This document shows positions 37,756 to 46,430 of a stretch of DNA of 64,000 nucleotides, piece after piece. Where the stretch lies: the NCBI GenBank assembly GCA_963719855.1, contig CAVRDK010000003.1, positions 1-64,000 on the forward strand, in the 5' to 3' direction. The notes under the pieces were generated by a model. It did no database searches. It had not been told where the DNA came from and saw only the letters and a list, made by a program, of their open reading frames with translations. Positions within the stretch are counted from its first letter, which is position 1. Each line of letters opens with the position of its first letter. Source of the stretch: CAIQPV01 sp963719855. Its GTDB lineage: Bacteria > Pseudomonadota > Gammaproteobacteria > Burkholderiales > Gallionellaceae. Position numbers and translations under genes: made by a program.

Positions 37756-38151
37756 TTATTTGCGATCCAGCGTAAGCGAGGCGGAGTTGATGCAGAAGCG
37801 TAGTCCGGTTGGTTTGGGACCGTCCTCGAACAGGTGACCGAGATGTGCATCGCACTTTGCGCAACGCACTTCGATGCGCCCCAGACCTAACTCATCATCG
37901 TCGGAATAACCAAGGGCATCCTCGGTCAGGGGTTGCCAAAAACTGGGCCAGCCTGTGCCGGATTCGTATTTTGTTTCGGAATCGAACAAGGGCGCGCTGC
38001 AACATACGCAGCGGTAGACGCCGATGTCGTGGCAATTCCAATATTCGCCAGAGAAGGCGGGTTCGGTTCCGCATTTTCGGCATATTTCATATTGCTCCGG
38101 CGTCAGTTCTTCGAACCATTCTGCATCGTTTTTTTCGGATGGGTCGCTCAT
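37756..38151 (-). CDS. msrB: Peptide-methionine (R)-S-oxide reductase MsrB
   Basis: Reduces the R epimer of methionine sulfoxide in proteins. 131 residues from ATG 38151. Two CxxC zinc pairs are visible (CVCCSAPLF and CAKCDAHLGH) and the catalytic cysteine is in LRFCINSASL. It is the first gene of the msrB-yciB-yciI-bolA-PPIase run. Confidence 0.96.
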   Translation of the reverse strand: MSDPSEKNDAEWFEELTPEQYEICRKCGTEPAFSGEYWNCHDIGVYRCVCCSAPLFDSETKYESGTGWPSFWQPLTEDALGYSDDDELGLGRIEVRCAKCDAHLGHLFEDGPKPTGLRFCINSASLTLDRK

Positions 38152-38159
38152 AAAAATCC

Positions 38160-38455
38160 TTGTACAACGTAGCGAGCGCAGGTCAGACGAGGAGAGAAGT
38201 GGCGAAGTGGGGTCGGCAGGGATGGGCGGCTTGCTGTTGCCGCCCAACTCGCAAAAACCGGAATGTATGAATCTATACATGAGGATTTTGAGCCGGTTCT
38301 CGACGAAGTATCACCAAGCGCATAACCAATGACTTGGTTGGCGTAGTTTGCCAACTTATAACCAGCCACTTGGCAACCGTCTTTGGGTTGCTTAGTGGAA
38401 TGGCTAGTAGTTTCACCAGTCAGATGACTAGTCGGCTCATCAGTAGTTGTGCGGG
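38160..38455. repeat. REP cluster with a solo copy of the RAYT-associated REP
   Basis: Contains GGGGTCGGCAGGGATGGGCGG ..CGCCCAACTCGC (also near 29231-29275), CTTGGTTGGCGTAGTTTGCC (inverted at 29359-29381), and at 38358-38408 a REP stem-loop equal in length and ends to the one in the RAYT inverted repeats. The middle 20 bases differ but keep base pairing. No gene lies in this 300-bp gap between msrB and phoH2. Confidence 0.8.
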
Positions 38456-38461
38456 AATTTT

Positions 38462-39883
38462 TCACAACACCTCGCCCGCATGGTCAGCCAGGCGCGAGCG
38501 TTCGCCGCGTTGCAGGGTGATGTGCCCGCTATGCTCCCAGCCCTTGAATCTGTCCACCACATAAGTCAGGCCGGAACTGCCTTCGGTCAGGTAAGGTGTG
38601 TCGATCTGTGCGATGTTGCCCATGCACACCACTTTGGTGCCGGGGCCGGCGCGCGTGATCAGCGTCTTCATCTGCTTCGGCGTAAGGTTCTGCGCCTCGT
38701 CGATGATCAGGTACTTGTTGATGAAGGTACGGCCGCGCATGAAGTTGAGCGACTTCACTTTAATACGCGAACGAATCAAATCGCGCGTCGCTGCGCGTCC
38801 CCATTCTCCGCCTTCGTCGTCAGACTTATTGAGCACGTCGAGGTTGTCGTCCAGTGCGCCCATCCACGGCGTCATTTTTTCTTCTTCGGTGCCGGGCAGG
38901 AAACCGATGTCCTCACCTACTGGCACGGTGACGCGGGTCATGATGATTTCCGAGTACAGCTTGTGTTCCAGCGTCTGCATCAGTCCGGCAGCCAAGGTCA
39001 GCAGCGTCTTGCCGGTGCCTGCCTGACCGAGCAGGGTGATGAAATCGATCTCTGGATTCATCAGCAGATTAAGCACGAAATTCTGCTCGCGGTTGCGCGC
39101 GGTGATGCCCCATATGGCATTTTTCTGATGGGTATAATCGGTCAGTGTGCGCAACATCGCGCCATTGCCTTCCTGCGAAGTCACCACTGCGTAGAGCGGA
39201 TTGCCCTCGCCGTTTTCCTGATACACGAACTGATTCACCAACAGGTCGCGACACAGCGGCCCCTTGATGTCGTAAAAAGTCTGTCCGCCTTGTGTCCCCG
39301 ATTTCATGTCCTTGCCGTGCTTGTCCCAGAAATCGTCGGGTAATGCCAATACGCCGGTGTAGAGCAAGTCGGTGTCTTCCAGCACCTTGTCGTTGAAATA
39401 ATCCTGAGCGGACAGGCCAAGCGCACGCGCCTTGATGCGCATGTTGATGTCTTTCGACACCAGAATCACCGGCCGATTTGGCTGCTGATGATGCAGGAAC
39501 ATCACCACGCCAAGGATGGCGTTGTCTGCTTTGCCAGCTGGCAAGTTGGCGGGAAGTTCGTTGGTGATGAACTGGGTTTGCAGGAACAATCGCCCAGTAG
39601 CGGATTTTGTACCTTGCGCTTGTAGCGGGATACCCTTGTCGATGTCGTGCGCCGTTTCGCTGACTATAGTGTCGAGGAAGCGGCTGGCCTGACGCGCGTT
39701 GCGCGCGACTTCCGACATACCCTTCTTGCCGTTGTCCAATTCTTCCAATACAAACATCGGCAGGTAAACGTCATGCTCTTCAAAGCGGAACAGGCTGGTC
39801 GGGTCGTGCATCAGTACATTGGTGTCAAGCACGAATAACTTGGTGGTGGGAGTCTTTGCGGCAGGGGCTTTGCGTGGGGTCAT
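38462..39883 (-). CDS. PhoH2: PIN domain fused to PhoH-type ATPase/helicase
   Basis: A 473-residue cytoplasmic protein. N-terminal PIN ribonuclease domain (about 15-150) with LFVLDTNVLMHDP and the later acidic residues, then a PhoH ATPase domain from about 230 with Walker A LLGQAGTGKTLLTLAAG and Walker B YLIIDEAQNLTP. PhoH2 proteins unwind and cut RNA; in this gene there is no VapB-like antitoxin next door. Full length. Confidence 0.94.
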   Translation of the reverse strand: MTPRKAPAAKTPTTKLFVLDTNVLMHDPTSLFRFEEHDVYLPMFVLEELDNGKKGMSEVARNARQASRFLDTIVSETAHDIDKGIPLQAQGTKSATGRLFLQTQFITNELPANLPAGKADNAILGVVMFLHHQQPNRPVILVSKDINMRIKARALGLSAQDYFNDKVLEDTDLLYTGVLALPDDFWDKHGKDMKSGTQGGQTFYDIKGPLCRDLLVNQFVYQENGEGNPLYAVVTSQEGNGAMLRTLTDYTHQKNAIWGITARNREQNFVLNLLMNPEIDFITLLGQAGTGKTLLTLAAGLMQTLEHKLYSEIIMTRVTVPVGEDIGFLPGTEEEKMTPWMGALDDNLDVLNKSDDEGGEWGRAATRDLIRSRIKVKSLNFMRGRTFINKYLIIDEAQNLTPKQMKTLITRAGPGTKVVCMGNIAQIDTPYLTEGSSGLTYVVDRFKGWEHSGHITLQRGERSRLADHAGEVL

Positions 39884-39897
39884 GATACTCCTTGGGT

Positions 39898-40352
39898 TTA
39901 TAGGGACTTCACAGCTTCTAATACTTCCTGGGCATGGCCGTCAGCTTTGACGCCACGCCATTCGCGACGCAACGAACCTTTTTGTCAAAAACGAAAGTGC
40001 TGCGCTCAATGCCGCGCACCTGTTTACCATACATGTTCTTCAGTTTGATGACGCCGAACTGTTCGCAGACTTCTTCCTCTACATCCGACAATAAGGCGAA
40101 CGGTAGCGTGAACTTGGCCTTGAAGTTTTCATGCGACTTGATGCTGTCGCGTGAAATGCCTACCACATCGCAACCCGCCTTCTGGAAATCCGCATACAGG
40201 TCGCGAAACTGCTGGCTCTCGGTGGTGCAGCCCGGCGTGTTGTCCTTGGGGTAGAAATAAATCACCAGCGCTTTGCCGCGCACGTCTGAAAGAGAAAAAG
40301 GCACACCGCCGGTGGCGGGTAGGGTGAAATCGGCAACTGGGTCGGGCTTCAT
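39898..40352 (-). CDS. bcp: Peroxiredoxin, Bcp/PrxQ type (frameshifted)
   Basis: Thiol peroxidase of about 150 residues. The peroxidatic cysteine C42 sits in DNTPGCTTESQQF; the usual resolving cysteine five residues later is absent, so it may act as a one-cysteine type or use C61. As sequenced, the frame goes off after DKKV and ends at 39918. Adding one G in the run complementary to 39977-39983 gives GSLRREWRGVKADGHAQEVL and the proper C-terminus ending at 39898. Confidence 0.85.
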
Positions 40353-40410
40353 GTATGTGTTTTTGGGAACCTTTGTAAATCCAAGTTTCGTCAATTCCGG
40401 CGGTGCGCAT

Positions 40411-40506
40411 GTTGGGTTACACCCGCTAGGGGTAGGCCGTGGTTGTAAGGGGCTAACGCAGCCCCAACAACACACGCTCCGCGATGAAGCCGCTAACCCA
40501 ACCTAC
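40411..40506. repeat. GTTGGGTTA...TAACCCAAC repeat between bcp and mnmH
   Basis: Flanked by GTTGGGTTAC at 40411 and CTAACCCAACCTAC ending at 40506. A shorter relative with the same ends occurs at 41602-41642, on the other side of mnmH. Confidence 0.6.
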
Positions 40507-41588
40507 AACTCCTGTGCAATATCGCCATTGTTGACAAAATTGCTGGGTAAGGCAAGCGCTTCTTCGGCCAGTTGTTTGAAGTCCTGTTCGTTCAAGCCGT
40601 TAAGAGTGAGGCAATATGCCTGATCGTAATTCGGGTAGTTGCTGCGTATGGATTTGCTATAAGCGGGATCGTAATGCCGCTCCAGCAGTTCGGCGATGAA
40701 CTCGTCCCATGCCTGAGCCTCGCACAGCGCGTGCCAGTGTGCCAGCAACTCATTGGAATACATGCCCTGCAAGCGATCAATTTGCTGGCGCAGCAATGCC
40801 GGATCGTGCAGGAAGTGCGCGTAGTCCTCGCGTAGCAGCGCCACACGTATTGCCACCGGGCTTTCCAGACGAATACATGGGCTATTCCACATGGCATGAA
40901 TGAGCGTATCGGGAACCCGTATCGTGCCGATCTTCTTGCTTTCCGACTCGACGTAAACCGGCAGCGCGGGATCGAGAGATTGCAATTGGCTGACTAACTG
41001 ACTATCAAACCCCTTTTGCGCGGGTTGCGGCGCATTCGGCATATCGCCCAGCACCGAGCCGCGATGCTGCGCGAGGGTTTCCAGATCAAGTACCTGTGCC
41101 CCGGCCTGTTGCAATGCAGTGAGCAAGCGGCTCTTGCCACTGCCGGTCATCCCGCATATCACACGGAAGGAAAATTTTTCGGGCAACACCAGCAATTGTT
41201 CCCGCACATGCTGGCGATAATTCTTGTAGCCGCCGACCAGACGATCAGCGGCAAAACCGATCTGGCGCAAGATGTGCGACATTGCGCCGCTACGCTGCCC
41301 GCCGCGCCAGCAGTAGATGAGCGGACGCCACGACTTCGGCTTGTCCCGCCATGCGGTTTCGAGGTGGTGCGCGATGTTGCGCGCGACCAGCGCAGCGCCT
41401 ATTTTCTTCGCCTCGAAGGGGGATTGCTGGTACAGCGTGCCGACGCGCGCACGCTCCGCATCGTCCAGAACGGGGCAATTGATCGCACCGGGGATATGAT
41501 CCTCGGCATATTCGGATGGCGAACGCACGTCCACAATCTCGTCAAACTCGCGCAGTTGTGCTACGGTTGCCAGTCCTGAGTGTTTCAC
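40503..41588 (-). CDS. mnmH: tRNA 2-selenouridine synthase
   Basis: Converts 2-thiouridine in the wobble position of Lys, Glu and Gln tRNAs to 2-selenouridine (via the geranyl intermediate). 361 residues from GTG 41588, which has an AAGG site upstream; a longer GTG start at 41627 lies in a hairpin repeat. N-terminal rhodanese domain (about 10-125) with catalytic cysteine in PLIYCWRGGQRS, then a P-loop domain with ICGMTGSGKSRLL. It needs SelD, which is not in the window. It is divergent from tadA. Confidence 0.92.
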   Translation of the reverse strand: MKHSGLATVAQLREFDEIVDVRSPSEYAEDHIPGAINCPVLDDAERARVGTLYQQSPFEAKKIGAALVARNIAHHLETAWRDKPKSWRPLIYCWRGGQRSGAMSHILRQIGFAADRLVGGYKNYRQHVREQLLVLPEKFSFRVICGMTGSGKSRLLTALQQAGAQVLDLETLAQHRGSVLGDMPNAPQPAQKGFDSQLVSQLQSLDPALPVYVESESKKIGTIRVPDTLIHAMWNSPCIRLESPVAIRVALLREDYAHFLHDPALLRQQIDRLQGMYSNELLAHWHALCEAQAWDEFIAELLERHYDPAYSKSIRSNYPNYDQAYCLTLNGLNEQDFKQLAEEALALPSNFVNNGDIAQEL

Positions 41589-41601
41589 TGATATATACCT
41601 T

Positions 41602-41642
41602 GTTGGGTTACGGTGCAAAATTCGCACCTAACCCAACCTACG
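41602..41642. repeat. Hairpin repeat in the mnmH-tadA divergent gap
   Basis: GTTGGGTTACGGTGCAAA and TTCGCACCTAACCCAAC are inverted. It shares ends with 40411-40506 and a GTGCGAA core with 35664-35689. Confidence 0.7.
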
Positions 41643-41648
41643 AATAAA

Positions 41649-42113
41649 ATGACAGATGCGGATTATATGCGCCTCGCCCTCGAACTGGCGAGGCAGGCCG
41701 AACAAGCCGGTGAAGTGCCGGTCGGCGCGGTGGTGGTAAAGGATGGCGAAATCGTCGGGCGCGGCTTTAATGCGCCGATCTCGCGCCACGATCCATCCGC
41801 CCACGCTGAGATGCTCGCTTTGCGCGATGCGGCGCGGCATCTGGGTAATTATCGGCTGGTTGGTTGCGAAATATTTGTCACGCTGGAGCCTTGCGTGATG
41901 TGCGTGGGCGCCATGTTCCATGCGCGCATTGCACGCGTGGTGTACGGCGCGCGCGACCCCAAGACCGGTGCGGCAGGCAGCGTACTCAACTTGTTTACGA
42001 CGGCGCAGCTGAACCATCATGCGCGCATTGAAGGCGGAGTGCTGGCCGATGAATGCGGCGCAGTGTTGAGTAATTTTTTTGCGGTACGGCGAACCCAGCA
42101 GAAAGCACCATGA
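41649..42113 (+). CDS. tadA: tRNA-specific adenosine deaminase TadA
   Basis: Makes inosine at the wobble position of tRNA-Arg(ACG). 154 residues from ATG 41649. The zinc site is H52-A-E54 with the proton-shuttling glutamate, and P81-C82-V-M-C85. Its stop overlaps the next gene start (ATGA). Confidence 0.96.
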   Translation: MTDADYMRLALELARQAEQAGEVPVGAVVVKDGEIVGRGFNAPISRHDPSAHAEMLALRDAARHLGNYRLVGCEIFVTLEPCVMCVGAMFHARIARVVYGARDPKTGAAGSVLNLFTTAQLNHHARIEGGVLADECGAVLSNFFAVRRTQQKAP

Positions 42114-42589
42114 AAATAACCATCCACATCCCCGCGCAAACTCTCGAATTATTTGATGACAACGGAAAACTGCTGCGCCGTTATCCCGTCTCCACCGGGG
42201 CGAACGGTGTGGGTGAGGAGAACGGCAGCTATTGCACCCCGCGCGGGCGACACATCATTCGCGCCAAAATCGGAGCAGGACAACTGGTTAATTCCGTGTT
42301 CGTACGGCGCCGCCCTACCGGCGAAATTTATGCCCCGGAACTCGGCGCGCAGCATCCGGGGCGCGACTGGATACTGACGCGCATCCTGTGGCTGTCGGGC
42401 TGCGAACCCGGCTACAACCGCCTCGGCTCGTGCGACACAATGCGCCGCTACATCTACATCCACGGCACGCCCGACAACACGCCGCTCGGCCAGCCCGGTT
42501 CCAAGGGTTGCGTGCGGATGCGCAATGACGATTTGATTGAACTGTTCAACTTGGTTCCTGTCGGGACATCTGTTAATTTGGCTGTTTGA
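42110..42589 (+). CDS. L,D-transpeptidase (YkuD domain), no signal peptide
   Basis: A 159-residue YkuD-fold enzyme. The catalytic motif is complete: H118 in YIHGTPDNTPLG and C134 in GSKGCVRM. Classical L,D-transpeptidases are secreted, but this one has no signal peptide and starts directly with the beta-strand MKITIHIPAQTLELFDDNG. It is translationally coupled to tadA. Members of this short form are widespread in Betaproteobacteria and their location is unclear. Confidence 0.9.
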   Translation: MKITIHIPAQTLELFDDNGKLLRRYPVSTGANGVGEENGSYCTPRGRHIIRAKIGAGQLVNSVFVRRRPTGEIYAPELGAQHPGRDWILTRILWLSGCEPGYNRLGSCDTMRRYIYIHGTPDNTPLGQPGSKGCVRMRNDDLIELFNLVPVGTSVNLAV

Positions 42590-43112
42590 ATTTGCGGATG
42601 CGGATATTGCCGGGTTCAAGCGGCAGCAGCAAATGTCGCTCGATCTGTTGAAGTCAAAGCACAACGCCTTACGTTACAGGATAAACCGTTGTTCGTATCG
42701 AGCCGTAAATTTATCCGGCGAAGCCGCTCCCGCTCTTGCTCTGTTCGTGCATTCGCGCCGTATGTATTTCCCCTCTTCCAGCATTGACATGCTCCCCCGC
42801 CTTCAACTATATTGCGCCTACTGCAAGTCAGCCACGCGCACATCACACCGCAAAGTACGTTGTGAGGCAACCGGCGATTCCCCAGACGAGGACTGGCGCA
42901 TGTGATGATTCCCGCAAAAACGGGAAGTAAATCAGTTGTGCTTGCTCAGAAAAAGGGGATTCACTTTGCAGCAATTCTCACCCTGTTTTTTTCTATCAAA
43001 CCACGATAAATCATGGTTTTTCTACGCGGCAAAATCACCCTGTCAGCCTTTTTGCAAACATAACAGTTGCAGATGTTAGTTCATAAAACTGTGAAATTTA
43101 TGGAGGATATAA
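42590..43112. other. 523-nt non-coding gap
   Basis: No supported gene. Holds a decayed dRS3-like palindrome near 42906 and an imperfect inverted repeat ACCACGATAAATCATGGT around 43002-43019. A minus-strand frame at 42616-42870 is Arg/Cys-rich without a ribosome site and is rejected. The segment precedes a ribosome site TGGAGGATATAA for the next gene. Confidence 0.45.
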
Positions 43113-44162
43113 ATGGGCATTAGAGAAATAACCGTCAGTAAATTTGCTTTGATAATTTTGCTTTTCATGATGCCTTTTCTCGCAGTTTCATGCGACGGGA
43201 AACCCGTAATGAAAATATCAGGGATTGAGTTGGTGTCCGGGAAATCAGTAGAAACCAGAGAGCCATTTTCTGGCAGGGTAAAAGTAGAGGAAATAAACTC
43301 TGAGCCTTATGCAATCGCTGCATTAGTTTTATCAGCTTTAGGACTCACATTGTTGCTGATTAAAGGCCGCATCTCAACCATGTCAAGCACTATCTGTGGC
43401 GTTGCCGGATTCCTGTCGCTACTGCTCCTGAAGTTCAAAATTGAAGCAGATATTCTCAAAGAAGGCCAAGGGGTATTTTCCGCAGATTTTCAAGCGGCAT
43501 TCTGGTTGGCGCTACTGCTATTTGCTGCGATAGCAGCAGTTAATGGATATTCTTTATCAAAACCAGCCAATGGTGTTGAGGCGGAAAATGAACAAAAGAA
43601 ATCCTTCCTTCCATGGTTCGGCAGTGGTTTTGCCGTCATGGTGTTAGTGTTCGGAACGATTGGTTGGAATTACTCAAATCGCTCTAGTCACGCAGCGCCT
43701 GCACAAGTGCAAGCAACAGCACAGCAGCCGTCTCTGGCAAAAGCCTCTCCACCACAGGTACAAGCGGTGGCGCAACCACCACAAGCAATTGCGCCAACTT
43801 CACCTAGTAATAGTGCCCCATCGGCCACGGTGGGCATTAATGGCTATTGGCAGGGAACCTACGAATCGCACGGCCATTCACCCACCCCTTTTTCGATGGT
43901 AATCAGCAACCTCAATAATGGTGTTTTTGAAGGATCGGCAAGCGAGCAAATTTCATCAGCGGGATCCGTTGAAACGATTCAATCCAAATTGACGGGTGCG
44001 ATAAGCACTGCTGCTGTTGTATTCACCAAAGAATTTTTGTTTAAAGGGAAACAATATTCCGTTCGCTACAACGGAACATACGATCCAATCACAAAGCGCA
44101 TTCAAGGCACATGGAAGGCATTAACTAGCAACTCTCACGGCTCGTTTCTGGTTTGGCGTTAA
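43113..44162 (+). CDS. Envelope protein with N-terminal lipobox-like segment, membrane helices and C-terminal beta domain
   Basis: Family not recognised; 349 residues with ribosome site TGGAGG. It has a hydrophobic N-terminus ending FLAVSC (residues about 22-27), which could be a lipobox or the end of a first membrane helix. Three further hydrophobic segments follow (about 68-85, 93-110 and 128-148), then one near 168-185, a Pro/Gln/Ala-rich linker (about 195-240) and a C-terminal beta-rich domain (about 245-349) beginning GINGYWQGTYESHG and ending GTWKALTSNSHGSFLVWR. The next gene ends with a comparable beta domain. No function is assigned. Confidence 0.6.
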   Translation: MGIREITVSKFALIILLFMMPFLAVSCDGKPVMKISGIELVSGKSVETREPFSGRVKVEEINSEPYAIAALVLSALGLTLLLIKGRISTMSSTICGVAGFLSLLLLKFKIEADILKEGQGVFSADFQAAFWLALLLFAAIAAVNGYSLSKPANGVEAENEQKKSFLPWFGSGFAVMVLVFGTIGWNYSNRSSHAAPAQVQATAQQPSLAKASPPQVQAVAQPPQAIAPTSPSNSAPSATVGINGYWQGTYESHGHSPTPFSMVISNLNNGVFEGSASEQISSAGSVETIQSKLTGAISTAAVVFTKEFLFKGKQYSVRYNGTYDPITKRIQGTWKALTSNSHGSFLVWR

Positions 44163-44182
44163 CAATAATTTAAGGACGGAAT

Positions 44183-45476
44183 ATGAAAAGGTACATTTTT
44201 GCAGTAGTGGTCGTGCTGTTTTCCAGCCAAGTTTTTTCTCAGGTGACTGATGATGCGCCAGCCAGCAAATCTCCTGCATCCCATGCCCATAAAAAAGCAA
44301 TCAACCAAGACAACCACCCAACTGAGAAACAGGCTACTTTGCCACCACCAAGCAAGGCTACTCTTGGCTTTTATCAGGCGTCTTTAAACGCAAACTACGA
44401 CATGATGGATTTTTTTCTTAAGCAAGGAGCGGATATCAATTGTCAAAACTGCAATGATAGCCATTCGACAGCACTGTTCGGAAGCTCTAAGCGATTACTC
44501 TCGTGGTGGTTATGATTTGGCAGATTGGTTAATTCAACACGGGGCGGATATCAATATCCCAATTGCCTCCGGAGGGAACGCTGGAGTGACATCGGCAATG
44601 AACGCGGCAGGTTTTTCTAATATGCCGAATTTTCCCAGACTAGAATATTTGATCAACCACGGAGCGGATGTGAAAGGAGCAGATGCTCAAGGACGCACTG
44701 CGCTACATTGGATTCGAGAATGGAACATAATTGATAATCCATACGGTGATACTAGCAAGCAATTTGTCGCTTTTGTTGACCAACTTATCCAGCATGGTAT
44801 AAACGTGAATCGGCAGGATAAAAGTGGTAATACAGCACTGATGAATGCGGCTGGTTCATGTTCACCTACGGCCATAAAACTGCTCCTGTCTTATGGTTCC
44901 GATCCCACTCTTAAAGATAAGCTTGGAAAATCCTCATTGGATATAGCGATTGATCGTGCCACCCATTCTGGCCAAAATGGCGGATGCAACGAAGTGGTCA
45001 AAATTCTGTATAACCCTCAACAAGTTTCCAAGTCACCTTCCGTTTCATTCGATAACTCAACGCCTGCTAATTCTGGACAGCAAGGGGCGGTTAGCAGCTA
45101 TGCAGGCACTTATGGCGGCTCTTTTAATGGCTCTGACGAAGGCGCATTTCAGGCCACAATTAACGAAGACGGCACGGCTACGCTTAACGGACATTCAAAT
45201 AAAGTTGGAGTGTCGTTCACGGGCGAAGGCAAAGTCAACAAAGACGGCTCTGTCGAAATGGGCAGCGTGAGTACCGGAACCACTTTCACTGGACATGTCA
45301 GCCTTAATGGTGCACTAAACGGAAATTGGACAAATACTAAATACAACCAAGCCGGAAGTTTTCAAGGCACCAAAGGGGTAAAGGTCGACGTTCCGCCAAC
45401 CAACCCAATTCAAGCTATTGGAGGCTTGCTGGGCGGGCTGGGCGGGCTTGTCAAAGCTTTAAATGCACCGCATTAG
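44183..45476 (+). CDS. Secreted ankyrin-repeat protein with C-terminal beta domain (frameshifted)
   Basis: If one G is removed from the GG pair at 44480-44481, two frames join as TALFEALSDYSRGG and give about 430 residues. A clear signal peptide (KRYIFAVVVVLFSSQVFSQ) is followed by four to five ankyrin repeats (about 65-270; FFLKQGADINCQN, WLIQHGADINIP, YLINHGADVKGAD, QLIQHGINVNRQDKSGNTALMNAA, LLLSYGSDPTLKD). The C-terminal domain (about 300-400) is Gly/Thr-rich beta (YAGTYGGSFNGSDEGAF, GALNGNWTN). The tail IGGLLGGLGGLVKAL is glycine rich. Probably periplasmic or exported. It is 20 nt after the membrane protein, so they form an operon. Confidence 0.75.
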
Positions 45477-45496
45477 TGACCGTGCCGCGCTGTTGA

Positions 45497-45532
45497 TGTG
45501 ACACGGAACGAAGTGGTTTTTTCGTGTCACAA
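45497..45532 (+). terminator. Hairpin after the ankyrin gene
   Basis: TGTGACACG (45497-45505) pairs with CGTGTCACA (45523-45531) across a loop that contains TTTTTT. It probably ends the two-gene unit. Confidence 0.6.
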
Positions 45533-45712
45533 TCAAATAATGTACGGCTCGTAGTTGTAGCCCAAGTAGGCGCAGGGTTCGCCCTGCGGGTCGATGTCAA
45601 GCCGTGCAGGCGGCATTTACGTTAGACGGAAACAAGTCTTTTATGTTCGAGTTTTGTTCGATCAGCGCGGCGAATTTCTTTGTAAATTCTTCGCAGTAAG
45701 ATGCAGAAAGTG

Positions 45713-45736
45713 AAAAACGGCCATAAAGGCCGTTTT
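45713..45736 (-). terminator. Terminator of tRNA-Leu
   Basis: On the minus strand AACGGCC-TTTAT-GGCCGTT followed by TTT. It starts 11 nt past the tRNA 3' end. Confidence 0.8.
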
Positions 45737-45747
45737 ACTTGTGTTTA

Positions 45748-45836
45748 TGGTGCCCGGGACCGGAATTGAACCGGTACAGCCTTTTCAAGCCGACGGATTT
45801 TAAGTCCGTTGTGTCTACCAATTTCACCACCCGGGC
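45748..45836 (-). tRNA. tRNA-Leu (TAA)
   Basis: An 89-nt class II tRNA on the minus strand with a long variable arm, beginning GCCCGGGTGGTGAAATTGG and ending with an encoded CCA. The anticodon loop is CTTAAAA, anticodon TAA. A consensus -10 (TATAAT, complement of 45896-45901) lies about 60 nt upstream. Confidence 0.97.
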
Positions 45837-46067
45837 GAGATGGAACTAAGGTTGGCCTACGGTGAGCCGTTAGCAGGCCTAACGCGCAATGGCGCATTAT
45901 ACAGAGATGCCCGCCGCATTGGCGAAAACATAGGCATCTGCGTCAAGCTGTTGCCGATTTTATAAGCGTGCGCTTTCGGATATCTCCAAATATCATTACG
46001 ATGACCAATTCGGGAAATTTATGGGGCAATTAAGAGCTGCCCATCAAGCAAAATAACGCCGTTTTTC

Positions 46068-46095
46068 TTGACACTGCATTTAATATCCCTATAAT
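46068..46095 (+). promoter_or_regulatory. Consensus promoter of tRNA-Gly
   Basis: TTGACA (46068-46073) and TATAAT (46090-46095), 16 nt apart, both perfect. The tRNA starts 17 nt after the -10. Confidence 0.9.
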
Positions 46096-46111
46096 GCGGA
46101 CTTCGTTTTTT

Positions 46112-46187
<76 letters not shown>

Positions 46188-46255
46188 CAGAATTGCTTAT
46201 GTAGTCTCAGTCAGTCTCACACGACTTCTTGCAAACTCAAGAATTCTAGTGAACA

Positions 46256-46289
46256 GTGAAGGGAACATCATTTTAGATGTTTCCTTCAC
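46256..46289. repeat. Long hairpin downstream of tRNA-Gly
   Basis: GTGAAGGGAACATC-ATTTTA-GATGTTTCCTTCAC, 14-bp arms with one G-T pair. No T-run follows. The remaining gap to the GT2 gene at 46431 holds nothing recognisable. Confidence 0.55.
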
Positions 46290-46430
46290 ATGCCGAAAAT
46301 AATTGCCCCCTCACCAATTCAGCAATCAAGACGCGCAGGCTCGAAGATAAAGCAATTCGCTTGTTCGACTATGGTTAATCATGCGCAGTAAATGTGCCAT
46401 CGATTAAGAGCCTGTCTTAAGAAAGATGAA

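Noticed and set aside
42616..42870. 84-codon minus frame in the gap after the L,D-transpeptidase gene
   Set aside because: Arg/Cys-rich with no start signal; looks like random translation of non-coding DNA.
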